A stretch of 15,692 bases of DNA from positions 1 through 15,692 of the forward strand of contig JANYGM010000024.1 in the NCBI GenBank assembly GCA_025362415.1. The letters are read 5' to 3'. Positions 7,539-15,197 of the stretch are shown one piece after another. Position numbers and translations under genes: made by a program. Position 1 is the stretch's first letter; every line of letters begins with the position of its first letter. The notes beneath the pieces were generated by a model that saw only the letters and a program-made list of their open reading frames with translations, ran no database searches and was not told where the DNA came from. The DNA comes from a bacterium. GTDB lineage: Bacteria > Bacteroidota > Bacteroidia > Cytophagales > Thermonemataceae.

Positions 7539-9353
7539 ATGAAAAAACAACTTATAATAATTAGTTTTCTTTCCGTAATACTTGCGCTAGCAAGCATTAC
7601 GCCTGTTTTTTCTCAAAAAGATAAAAAAGACGACAAAAAAGAAGATAAGAAAGACAATCCAAAAGATAAAAAAGAAAAACCTAAAAAACAAAAGCCTTTT
7701 CAGACAGAAATGCAAAACAATGATATGGCACGCCAAATAAAATTGGAAGAAAATATCATTGATGGCTCAAAGTTTTTGATGTTGGAAAACTACGAAAAAG
7801 CGGTAGAAAGTTTTAAAAAAGCCGTTGATATTTCGCCTGAAAGCTCTGGGGCGCAAATAAAAGTAGCAGAAGGTTATTTTATGCTTGCAAAATACCGTGA
7901 GGCATTGCCGTATGCACAAAAAGCATTAGAATTAGATAAAAATACCAAATATATTTATTTCGTTTTGGCACGTACTTATACAGCTATGGAACAATATCAG
8001 GCGGCTGCAGATACTTATGAGGCACTTATTGATAAAAAATTCCCTAATTCTATGGACGAAATGGGGGCTTTATATGATATTTATGTCAATAATTTGAGGA
8101 ATACAAAAAAAGCCCTGCGTGTGTGTGATGAGATAGAAAAAATTACTGGAGTACAAGAAAATACCTCTCGTATGCGTCAGCGCATATTTGTTGATGAAAG
8201 AGCCTTTGATTTAGCGGCAAAAGATATGGAAAAATTAACCCTAAAATTTCCGTATAACTTTGATTATCAGATAGTTTTGGCTGATTATTATTTTCAAGAT
8301 AAACAAAAAGAAAAAGCAGTAAAACTTTTGGAAAATATCATTAAAATATCTCCAGAAAATGCAGCAAAAGCACAAACAGAACTTTCTGAAATTTATCAAG
8401 CATCAGGAGAAACAAGTAAAGCTAATGATAATCAAGACCTTGCGCTAAGAAATCCAAAGGGAAACCCAGCGGAAAAAGCACAAATTTTTGCGGATTTGCT
8501 AAAAAATAATCCAACAAATGAAAAACTAAATAAATTAGAAGGTTTACTCAAAGAAAATACAGTTTTGCACCCAGAAAATCCAGAAATTTTTATGGTTTAT
8601 GGTGATGTATTAACAGAAAAACAGGATTATTTGGGCGCACAACAGGCATTTGAGAAAAGTATCAAATTAGAAAATACTCGTTATGAGATTTGGCAAAAAA
8701 TCCTCAACGCTGATGTTAAACTTTTTGATGTAAAAGCGCAATTAAAGCACGCACAAGTAGCACAAGAGCTTTTTCCTAACAATGTTTATTTTATGACTTA
8801 TGAGGCATTTGCTTATTTGGACACCTACAAATATACAGATGCACAAGATGTGGCAAAACAAGCAATAAAAATCATTGGAAATAAAGAAAATCCCTTTTCA
8901 GACTATTTGGAAATGATTTTGGCAAATATTCATTATGTCAATAAAGAAGACAAAAAAGCAGATGAAATCTATACTAAAATCTTAAAAGAAAGCAATAATT
9001 TAATCTATTTTCAGGTAAAACAAGCTGAAGCACTCGCAAAAACAGGTAAAAAACTAGAAAATGGGAACAAAATTTTGAAAGATGCCATTGAAAAAGAACC
9101 TCAAATAGAAGAACATAGGTATATTTATGCACTTATTTTGTATAAACAAGCAAAATTAGAAGATGCAAAAAATATCTTAGAAAAAGAGTTGCCAAAAACA
9201 ACTAATGGCAAAACCTTAGAACTTTTAGGAGATATTTATTTTAGACTAAATCAGCAAGAAAAAGCACTAGAATACTGGAATAAAGCACAAAAATTTTCTT
9301 ATGTAGGAGAATTTTTAGATAAAAAAATTGTACAAAAGAAAATTATTGAATAG
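7539..9353 (+). CDS. Exported TPR-repeat protein
   Basis: This is a 604-residue protein with a signal peptide (Lys-rich start, hydrophobic 5-20, likely cleavage after S25 in PVFSQ), so it is probably periplasmic or attached to the envelope. A Lys/Asp-rich low-complexity linker (27-52) follows. The rest is helical tetratricopeptide repeats from about residue 60 to the end, recognised by patterns such as YEKAVESFKKAVDISP, YREALPYAQKALELD, YLGAQQAFEKSIKLE and QEKALEYWNKAQ. TPR arrays bind other proteins and often scaffold envelope machines, but no partner is evident here. I chose the ATG at 7539 because it gives a clean signal peptide. An upstream in-frame start at 7470 would add 23 residues translated from the palindrome and overlap the previous gene. 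The low-complexity linker is the only odd feature. Confidence 0.9.
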   Translation: MKKQLIIISFLSVILALASITPVFSQKDKKDDKKEDKKDNPKDKKEKPKKQKPFQTEMQNNDMARQIKLEENIIDGSKFLMLENYEKAVESFKKAVDISPESSGAQIKVAEGYFMLAKYREALPYAQKALELDKNTKYIYFVLARTYTAMEQYQAAADTYEALIDKKFPNSMDEMGALYDIYVNNLRNTKKALRVCDEIEKITGVQENTSRMRQRIFVDERAFDLAAKDMEKLTLKFPYNFDYQIVLADYYFQDKQKEKAVKLLENIIKISPENAAKAQTELSEIYQASGETSKANDNQDLALRNPKGNPAEKAQIFADLLKNNPTNEKLNKLEGLLKENTVLHPENPEIFMVYGDVLTEKQDYLGAQQAFEKSIKLENTRYEIWQKILNADVKLFDVKAQLKHAQVAQELFPNNVYFMTYEAFAYLDTYKYTDAQDVAKQAIKIIGNKENPFSDYLEMILANIHYVNKEDKKADEIYTKILKESNNLIYFQVKQAEALAKTGKKLENGNKILKDAIEKEPQIEEHRYIYALILYKQAKLEDAKNILEKELPKTTNGKTLELLGDIYFRLNQQEKALEYWNKAQKFSYVGEFLDKKIVQKKIIE

Positions 9354-9478
9354 CTTTTAAACTACTAAAATTAGTCTTTCAAGTAAGTGGATAAGAAAAA
9401 AAATACAAGTTCTCCACATTTGATTGAATTTTAGAAAAATAACTGTATTTAAAATCCTGAAAGAGCTAAAATATCATC

Positions 9479-9518
9479 TCCCCACGTAAAACGTGGGGAA
9501 TATAGTACAATTTTTTTT
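9479..9518 (+). terminator. Possible terminator hairpin after the TPR gene
   Basis: A 9-bp stem (TCCCCACGT at 9479-9487, ACGTGGGGA at 9491-9499) closes an AAA loop. A run of eight T follows at 9511-9518. The 11-nt gap between stem and T-run is longer than in a canonical intrinsic terminator, so this may only be a hairpin or a REP-type remnant. Confidence 0.4.
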
Positions 9519-9529
9519 CTTATTTTCTT

Positions 9530-9560
9530 ATTGATTTTAGAAAAAAACTGCTTATATTGA
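9530..9560 (+). promoter_or_regulatory. Weak candidate promoter for the patatin gene
   Basis: ATTG (9530-9533), a 19-nt spacer and TATATTGA (9553-9560) resemble the -33 TTTG and -7 TAnnTTTG pattern with mismatches in both. The predicted leader would be about 35 nt. This is suggestive only. Confidence 0.3.
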
Positions 9561-9602
9561 GGTCGTTTTAAGGCACTCAAAGCATTTATTTTACTAATCA
9601 AA

Positions 9603-11996
9603 ATGAAAATCCACTTATTTAAACTTTTTATAATCCTCAAAAATCTTTCTATCAAAATATATCAATTCTTTGTAAGTTTTTTCAAAGAAATACTACTCTC
9701 ACGCCTATTTTATACCCTCCCTTTCCAACTTCTACTCGTAAACATTAAGAAAAATCAAATCATAATGCTTATTTGGGTAGTCTTATTTTTGATTATTACC
9801 AAAAGTATTGGCACAACTATTGGCTTGCCTTACCTATTTTTAGAGCCTGAATATATGGATAGAGTCAATTTTTGGGGTATTTTCATTGTTGGACTGACTT
9901 TGGGTGGCTTTACAATGTCTTATCATATCACTTGTTATATCCTGGACGGACACCAATTTAGTTTTTTGGGCGGACTTAAACATCCCTTCTCAAAATTTTG
10001 TATCAATAACAGCCTTGTGCCACTTAGTTTTATGGCACTTTATCTATATAACTATTATCATTTTCAAAATATTGATGCACTAGAAGATAAACACGACATT
10101 TATCTCAAAATGGGCGGCTTATTTCTTGGTTATAGCCTAATGAAAGGGCTTTTTTGGATATATTTTCTTCTTACGAACAAAGATATTTTTAAGTTTTTCA
10201 AAGTAAATTTTAATATTAAGATACGTAGAACCATCATTAGCAGGGTGAATATTATGGAACGCTACAAATCTGCCAAAGAACAGAACTATAGAGTTGATTT
10301 TTACCTTAATGATTACTTTTTGCCCAAGCCTACCAATGATCATACCGCCGTAGAACGTCAAGCTATCTTCAAAGTTTTCAAACAAAACCACTTTAACTCT
10401 GTTCTTATACAGGTAATTATCCTTATTGTTGTCCTTGTTTTAGGTTCTAACAACAATAATCCTGTTTTTCAGATACCTGCAGCAGCTAGTGTGTTGTTAC
10501 TTATGACTATTTTCTTGATGTTTTTAGGTGCATTGTCTTATTGGATGCGTGGTTGGACAAATGCTACCATTTTTATCTTAATATTTGGACTTAATTTTGC
10601 CTTAAATCACGAGTTTTTCAAGATAAATTATGAGGCTTACGGAATGGATTATCATACCAACAAAAAACCTGAATATTCTCTCGCAAAAATTGCAGAAGTT
10701 TCCGCAGATTCAAACTATAAAAAGGACTTTGATAAGACTATTAAACTCTTAGATAATTGGCGAAACAAGTTCCCAAAGAATGAAAAGCCTAAATTAGTTT
10801 TTATTTGCAGCAGCGGTGGCGGTCTTAGGGCGACCGCTTGGACTATGCGCACCCTACAACACGTAGATAGCACGCTGGGAGGGCAACTTATGGAAAACAC
10901 AATACTTATGTCGGGGGCATCTGGTGGTATGGTGGGAGCTGCTTACTTTCGTGAGTTAGTTTTACAAAAAAATATGGGCAAAAATATCAATATTTATGCC
11001 AGAGAATACTTTGAAAACATCTCACGAGATAACCTCAACTCCGTTACTTTTAGTTGGGTGGTCAATGATTTGTTTTTTAGGTTTAAAAAGTTTGTTTATA
11101 ACAAAAAAGAATACAATGAAGACAGAGGATATGCCCTAGAAGAGAGTTTAAACCAGAATACAGGCGGCATTTTAGATAAACCTTTGTCTTCTTACAAAGA
11201 ACCAGAGGAAAAAGGACTTGTGCCAATGCTTTTGCTTACGCCTATTATTGCCAATGATGGGCGTAAATTGTATATCTCTCCTCAAAATATGGCGTATATG
11301 TGCGCTCCAAACATCTATCAATCACGTTTTATCAACCAAAAAATCAAAGGGATAGAGTTTTTAAGGTATTTTGAGATGCAAAAAAGTGAAGATTTGCGCT
11401 TTTTGACAGCTCTTAGAATGAATGCAACTTTTCCGTATATGACACCAAACATAAATTTGCCTAGTCAGCCTGAAATGCAGATAATGGACGCAGGTCTGAT
11501 AGATAATTTTGGAGTAAGTAGCGCAGCAAGATTTGCTTTTGTGTTCAAAAATTGGATTACGAAGAACACGTCTGGTGTGGTGGTCGTCTCCATTCGTGAT
11601 ACGCCCAAAGACCGTCCTATTGAGGACAACCTAGAACCTTCTTTGTTTGAGAAATTATTTATGCCGTTGGAGAGCATTTATACTAATCAGGAACATATTC
11701 AAGATATTCACAATGACGACCTTATGGAGTTCTCACAATCTTGGTTTCCTAACAACTTTGTTCATAAAGTAGAGTTCCAATATGTACCTATTTCCAAAGA
11801 TATGCAAGAAATTAGAGATAAAATGGAAGGTAAAATCAAGATAGACCCTAATAAAATCATCATTTCGGAGCGTGCAAGCCTTAGTTGGCATCTTACGAGG
11901 AAAGAAAAAGAAAGTTTGTACCGCACCATTTATGAAATACGCAACCAAACCGCACTAAGACAGTTAAAATTTTTACTTAAAATCAAAAAAAAATAA
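9603..11996 (+). CDS. Membrane-anchored patatin-like phospholipase family protein
   Basis: This 797-residue protein has two parts. Residues 1-345 are hydrophobic, with about six or seven predicted membrane segments (near 54-76, 90-112, 137-155, 172-193, 268-285, 296-320 and 325-342). The C-terminal half is a patatin-like Ser-Asp hydrolase. The oxyanion loop is SSGGGLRA (403-410), the nucleophile S440 lies in GASGG (438-442), and the catalytic aspartate D629 lies in DAG followed by LIDNFG. Patatins are lipid acyl hydrolases, so a membrane-lipid substrate is plausible but not shown. Both catalytic residues and the glycine-rich loop are intact, so it should be active. There is no beta-barrel or secretion motif, which argues for an inner-membrane enzyme; which side the catalytic domain faces is not clear. 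The ATG at 9603 is the first start with an A-rich leader, although the first 50 residues are only amphipathic and a later start is possible. An inverted-repeat element follows. Confidence 0.88.
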   Translation: MKIHLFKLFIILKNLSIKIYQFFVSFFKEILLSRLFYTLPFQLLLVNIKKNQIIMLIWVVLFLIITKSIGTTIGLPYLFLEPEYMDRVNFWGIFIVGLTLGGFTMSYHITCYILDGHQFSFLGGLKHPFSKFCINNSLVPLSFMALYLYNYYHFQNIDALEDKHDIYLKMGGLFLGYSLMKGLFWIYFLLTNKDIFKFFKVNFNIKIRRTIISRVNIMERYKSAKEQNYRVDFYLNDYFLPKPTNDHTAVERQAIFKVFKQNHFNSVLIQVIILIVVLVLGSNNNNPVFQIPAAASVLLLMTIFLMFLGALSYWMRGWTNATIFILIFGLNFALNHEFFKINYEAYGMDYHTNKKPEYSLAKIAEVSADSNYKKDFDKTIKLLDNWRNKFPKNEKPKLVFICSSGGGLRATAWTMRTLQHVDSTLGGQLMENTILMSGASGGMVGAAYFRELVLQKNMGKNINIYAREYFENISRDNLNSVTFSWVVNDLFFRFKKFVYNKKEYNEDRGYALEESLNQNTGGILDKPLSSYKEPEEKGLVPMLLLTPIIANDGRKLYISPQNMAYMCAPNIYQSRFINQKIKGIEFLRYFEMQKSEDLRFLTALRMNATFPYMTPNINLPSQPEMQIMDAGLIDNFGVSSAARFAFVFKNWITKNTSGVVVVSIRDTPKDRPIEDNLEPSLFEKLFMPLESIYTNQEHIQDIHNDDLMEFSQSWFPNNFVHKVEFQYVPISKDMQEIRDKMEGKIKIDPNKIIISERASLSWHLTRKEKESLYRTIYEIRNQTALRQLKFLLKIKKK

Positions 11997-12019
11997 GAAA
12001 ATAATAAATAACAACAAAC

Positions 12020-12204
12020 AATGTAGGGGCTGGGCTTGCCCCTGCCCAATATGCGTAAGCAACACGACAAACAATAACAACAATAATTCAAAAAATAATA
12101 ACAAAAAATAATTTACCTATTGCTTACGCATATTGGGCAAAAGTAAAAATTGTTCTACGCATTGCTTACGCATATTGGGCAGGGGCAAGCCCAGCCCCTA
12201 CATT
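12020..12204. repeat. Inverted-repeat element III with 43-bp perfect arms
   Basis: The arms at 12020-12062 and 12162-12204 are exact reverse complements over 43 nt, around a 99-nt AT-rich interior. The outer 21 nt of each arm (GGGGCAAGCCCAGCCCCTAC plus A in one direction) also end element I at 182-202. A 21-nt stretch of the right arm's inner half (12161-12181) is directly repeated at 12119-12139. The interior begins ACGACAAACAATAACAA (12064-12080) and has TTGTTCTAC (12150-12158) just before the right arm; both are shared with element IV. No transposase is encoded. It fills the gap between the patatin and glycosyltransferase genes and would form a long RNA stem if transcribed. Confidence 0.93.
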
Positions 12205-12242
12205 TTCAATACAATAACAAATATTTTCTTTTTTTCTTCAAA

Positions 12243-13298
12243 ATGAATCCTAATTTGCCTCTTGTTTCTGTTATTTGCTTGTGTTATAATCACGCTTGCT
12301 TTTTAGAGGAGGCTCTTAACTCAATACTTTTGCAAACCTACCAAAATATTGAGCTTTTTATTGTTGATGATGCTAGTCAGGACGACAGCAAAGACAAAAT
12401 AAATGAAATAATTGCAGATTATGAATTAAAAATGTTACAAAATAATCAGCCATTAAAACATATTCGTATCTTTGATAATGTAAAAAACATTGGTAATTGT
12501 GCTTCTTTCAACCTTGCATTAGCTCACATCAAAGGAAAATATATTATTGACTTTGCAACTGATGATATTTTGTTGCCAACACATATAGAAAGCCTAGTAA
12601 ATGCTTTTGAAAACTTAGATGAAAATGTTGGAGTAATTTTTACAAATGCAATGTACATTAACGAAGTTTCAGAAGACATCAAAACACATTTTAAAGTCAA
12701 TAAAAAACTACAAACTATACAAAACATTCCGCAAGGTGAGCCAAAAGGGTATCTTTTTAGGGATATTTTAGAGAATTATTTGATTTGTGCGCCTACTATG
12801 ATGATAAGACAAGAAGTTTTTTTGCACAAACAAATAGGTATTAAGGGTTATGATGATACTTTGAGCTATGAAGATTTTGATTTTTGGGTGCGTACTACTC
12901 CTATTTGGAAATATGTTTACGTTGATACCTGTTTAGTAAAAAAACGCATCTCTAATTATTCTCTTTCTAATAAATTTTATCAAAAAAAAGACAATAATCA
13001 TCAAAATATTTTACTTAAAGATACACTAAAAATACTTAAAAAAGCAGCTTTGTTCTGCAAAAATCAACTAGAATACAAAGCACTTGCCAAAAATACTTTT
13101 TATCATTTACGTCAGAGTTTTTTTATGGAAGATTTTGAGTTAGTTAATGATTATCAAAACTTTATCAAAGTAAATAATTTGTCTAATTATTTACCTTTTT
13201 TCTCAAAAATTTTAATAAAATTAGTATCTTTGCTTTCTGCTTACAACGTAAAAATTAACAGTTTGTACAAAATTTATACTAAAATTAACAAATTATAA
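12243..13298 (+). CDS. Family 2 glycosyltransferase
   Basis: This is a cytoplasmic or membrane-associated enzyme that transfers a sugar from an NDP-sugar donor, probably in surface polysaccharide or glycoprotein synthesis. Its 351 residues start with the GT-A signature PLVSVICLCYNHACFLEEAL (6-25). VDDASQDDS contains the nucleotide-binding D42 and D43. FATDDILLP holds the DxD-equivalent D107-D108. YEDFDFW (209-215) provides the likely catalytic-base region. The last 100 residues are helical and lack clear membrane segments. I use the ATG at 12243. A TTG-initiated extension from 12150 would add 31 residues encoded by the repeat element and precede the conserved fold. The stop codon (13296-13298) lies inside the first unit of the next tandem array, so the present end of the reading frame is supplied by repeat DNA. 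Donor and acceptor cannot be inferred. Confidence 0.93.
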   Translation: MNPNLPLVSVICLCYNHACFLEEALNSILLQTYQNIELFIVDDASQDDSKDKINEIIADYELKMLQNNQPLKHIRIFDNVKNIGNCASFNLALAHIKGKYIIDFATDDILLPTHIESLVNAFENLDENVGVIFTNAMYINEVSEDIKTHFKVNKKLQTIQNIPQGEPKGYLFRDILENYLICAPTMMIRQEVFLHKQIGIKGYDDTLSYEDFDFWVRTTPIWKYVYVDTCLVKKRISNYSLSNKFYQKKDNNHQNILLKDTLKILKKAALFCKNQLEYKALAKNTFYHLRQSFFMEDFELVNDYQNFIKVNNLSNYLPFFSKILIKLVSLLSAYNVKINSLYKIYTKINKL

Positions 13299-13550
13299 CA
13301 TAAAAGGTTATAATTATGAGTTCAGATGTTATAATTATAACATAAAAGGTTATAATTATGAGTTCAGATGTTATAATTATAACATAAAAGGTCATAATTA
13401 TGAGTTCAGATGTTATAATTATGAGTTCAGATGTTATAATTATAAGTTCAGATGTTATAATTATAAGTTCAGATGCTATAATTATAAGTTCAGATGCTAT
13501 AATTATGAGTTCAGATGTTATAATTATAAGTTCAGATGTTATAATTATAG
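13291..13550. repeat. 21-bp-period tandem array 2 (12 units plus a partial)
   Basis: Twelve 21-nt units run without a gap from 13291 to 13542, then an 8-nt partial AATTATAG. Units 1, 3 and 5 are type A, as in array 1 (core AATTATAACAT, tail AAAAGGTTAT or AAAAGGTCAT). The other nine start AATTATGAG or AATTATAAG and continue TTCAGATG, then TTAT or CTAT. This second type is the reverse complement of array 1's type B at 18 of 21 positions after rotation. The 14-bp palindrome GTTATAATTATAAC recurs at 13328-13341 and 13370-13383. Frames on both strands stay open because the period is seven codons. The 65-codon + frame from 13400 ends 3 nt before the CapA start. I regard these frames as non-genic. 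The whole 13299-13600 gap is this array plus about 50 nt of AT-rich DNA. Confidence 0.93.
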
Positions 13551-13600
13551 ATTTTAAAACAAAAATAGTATTATCCAATTATCAAATTACATTATAAAAT

Positions 13601-14992
13601 ATGAAAAAAATAACTTTGTTACTACTTGCTTTTATCACAATTTTAGGAATTATTATAGCTTGTGTACCTTCCGAAAGTAATCAATCTTTAGCATTATCAA
13701 AAAATCAACAAATAAAACTCTCAAATGAAAATAATATTTTATTTGCAGTTGTAGGATTTGCATCAGAACAAACTAATATTTCTCTAGAAGAACTCAAAAA
13801 AAACTATTTAGAAAGCAAAATATATGTTTTGCAAGATGTAAAAGCACAAGCAGACGAGTTTTTTAAAGGAAAGAATACTAAAACACTCAAAAATCTTAGT
13901 GATTTTAGTGTTTTGGCAAAAGATAATATTTTAATTGTAGATTTGGCACGTCTTACGCCACAATTTAAAGCCTTGCAAATTGATAATATTACGTTTTTTG
14001 ATGATAATAATACAAAAAATCAACTAAAATATCCTCTTATTGTTGATAAAAGCACTGTTTTTGACTACAAAAATACTATTACTAAATTTACTTTGACTGG
14101 CGTTACTGCGGTTACACGTTTTACAGGTACACAAACAGAAAAAAATGGTATAAAATGGCTTACAGAGAAACTTTTACCAGAATTTCAAGGCTCTGATTTA
14201 ACTCATATTAGTAATGAAGTTTCTTTTATTGCTGATTGCAAATTAGAAAGAGGTATGAAATTTTGTAGCAAAGAGGCACATTTTCAATCTTTTTTAGATT
14301 TGGGAGCTGATATAGTAGAACTTACAGGCAATCATAATCTTGATTATGGCACAAAACCTTATGAAAATTCTATAAATCTTTACAAAAAGAATAATATACA
14401 GACTTTTGGAGGTGGAATGAGTCCTGCTGATGCTTTCAAACCACTTATTATTACGCTCAAAGATAATAAAAAAATAGCTTTTGTTGGTTATAATGAACTT
14501 TGTCCTTGTGCAGAGTGTGCAGATACTCCTAAAAGTGTTGGTGCTGCTCGTTATGATAGTGCAAAAGTAAAAAAGATTATCACAGAACTAAAAAAAGACA
14601 CTCAAATACAGTATATTTTTGCATCTGTTCAATTTGCGGAGTCTGATAATTATTTTCCGACAAAAGCGCAAGAAAAAATTTCACGTTATTTGGTTGATTT
14701 AGGAGCTGATTTTGTATATGGTTCACAAGCGCATAATGTACAATATGTAGAAATGTATAAAGGTAAACCAATTTTTCACGGATTAGGAAACTTTATGTTT
14801 GACCAAATACATAGAAATGCTGTTCGTCAAGGATTTTTTCTACATAATTATATCTATAATGGAAAAGTAGTACAATCTTTTCCTGTTTTTACATTCACCG
14901 CAGACGACAGACAACCATCATTAGCAACAACAGAACAAATTACAGCTATAAAAAAAGCTATTTATCTTGATAAATGGTTATATAAACAATAA
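13601..14992 (+). CDS. CapA-family (poly-gamma-glutamate synthesis type) lipoprotein
   Basis: This is a 463-residue predicted lipoprotein: Lys-Lys start, hydrophobic 4-19, lipobox IIAC with C21. It should be exported and membrane-anchored. The C-terminal two thirds match the CapA metallophosphatase-like family associated with capsule or poly-gamma-glutamate export. FTLTGVTAVTRFTG opens the domain, and SNEVSF follows. ELTGNHNLDYG contains G243, N244 and H245, and FGGG follows. GSQAHNVQYVEMY (374-386) and GLGNFMFDQ (394-402) are the late motifs. The usual TGD-type opening is TGV here, and the usual H-P-H is Q-A-H, so metal binding may be altered. Five cysteines (C213, C222, C301, C303, C306) could form disulfides or a metal site. 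The N-terminal 130 residues after the lipobox are not recognised. No capB or capC genes accompany it, so a true poly-glutamate role is not shown. Tandem array 2 precedes it and heptamer repeats follow its stop. Confidence 0.9.
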   Translation: MKKITLLLLAFITILGIIIACVPSESNQSLALSKNQQIKLSNENNILFAVVGFASEQTNISLEELKKNYLESKIYVLQDVKAQADEFFKGKNTKTLKNLSDFSVLAKDNILIVDLARLTPQFKALQIDNITFFDDNNTKNQLKYPLIVDKSTVFDYKNTITKFTLTGVTAVTRFTGTQTEKNGIKWLTEKLLPEFQGSDLTHISNEVSFIADCKLERGMKFCSKEAHFQSFLDLGADIVELTGNHNLDYGTKPYENSINLYKKNNIQTFGGGMSPADAFKPLIITLKDNKKIAFVGYNELCPCAECADTPKSVGAARYDSAKVKKIITELKKDTQIQYIFASVQFAESDNYFPTKAQEKISRYLVDLGADFVYGSQAHNVQYVEMYKGKPIFHGLGNFMFDQIHRNAVRQGFFLHNYIYNGKVVQSFPVFTFTADDRQPSLATTEQITAIKKAIYLDKWLYKQ

Positions 14993-14997
14993 AATTC

Positions 14998-15025
14998 AAT
15001 TACAAATTATCAATTACGAATTACG
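14998..15025. repeat. AATTACG heptamer repeats after the CapA stop
   Basis: Four heptamers (AATTACA, AATTATC, AATTACG, AATTACG) follow AATTC, starting 5 nt after the stop codon. This is the same layout as the copy at 7438-7465. The stretch from 15026 to 15062 is AT-rich with no clear signal. Confidence 0.75.
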
Positions 15026-15062
15026 GTTGTTTAAATTTTTTGATAAAAACGAAATGTATTAA

Positions 15063-15185
15063 TTGTAGAGACGTTGCTTGCAACGTCTAAACGACAAATA
15101 ATAACATAATAAAAAATAATAATGTCATTAGGTCAAAACAAATACATTGTTCTACATTTAGACGTTGCAAGCAACGTCTCTACAA
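15063..15185. repeat. Inverted-repeat element IV with self-hairpin arms
   Basis: The arms at 15063-15091 and 15157-15185 are exact 29-nt reverse complements around a 65-nt spacer. Each arm is also a hairpin, AGACGTTGC-TT-GCAACGTCT, so DNA or RNA can fold either as two small hairpins or one long stem. The interior starts ACGACAAATAATAACAT (15091-15107) and contains TTGTTCTAC (15147-15155) directly before the right arm. Both match element III, although the arms are unrelated. It ends 12 nt before the priA start. Confidence 0.92.
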
Positions 15186-15197
15186 ATACCTAAAATT

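Noticed and set aside
12150..12242. N-terminal extension of the glycosyltransferase from a TTG start
   Set aside because: The 31 added residues are encoded by the arm of the inverted-repeat element. The conserved fold begins just after the ATG at 12243.
13285..13578. Minus-strand 97-codon reading frame in array 2
   Set aside because: Same cause: tandem units with a seven-codon period. It consists of Ile-rich repeats only.
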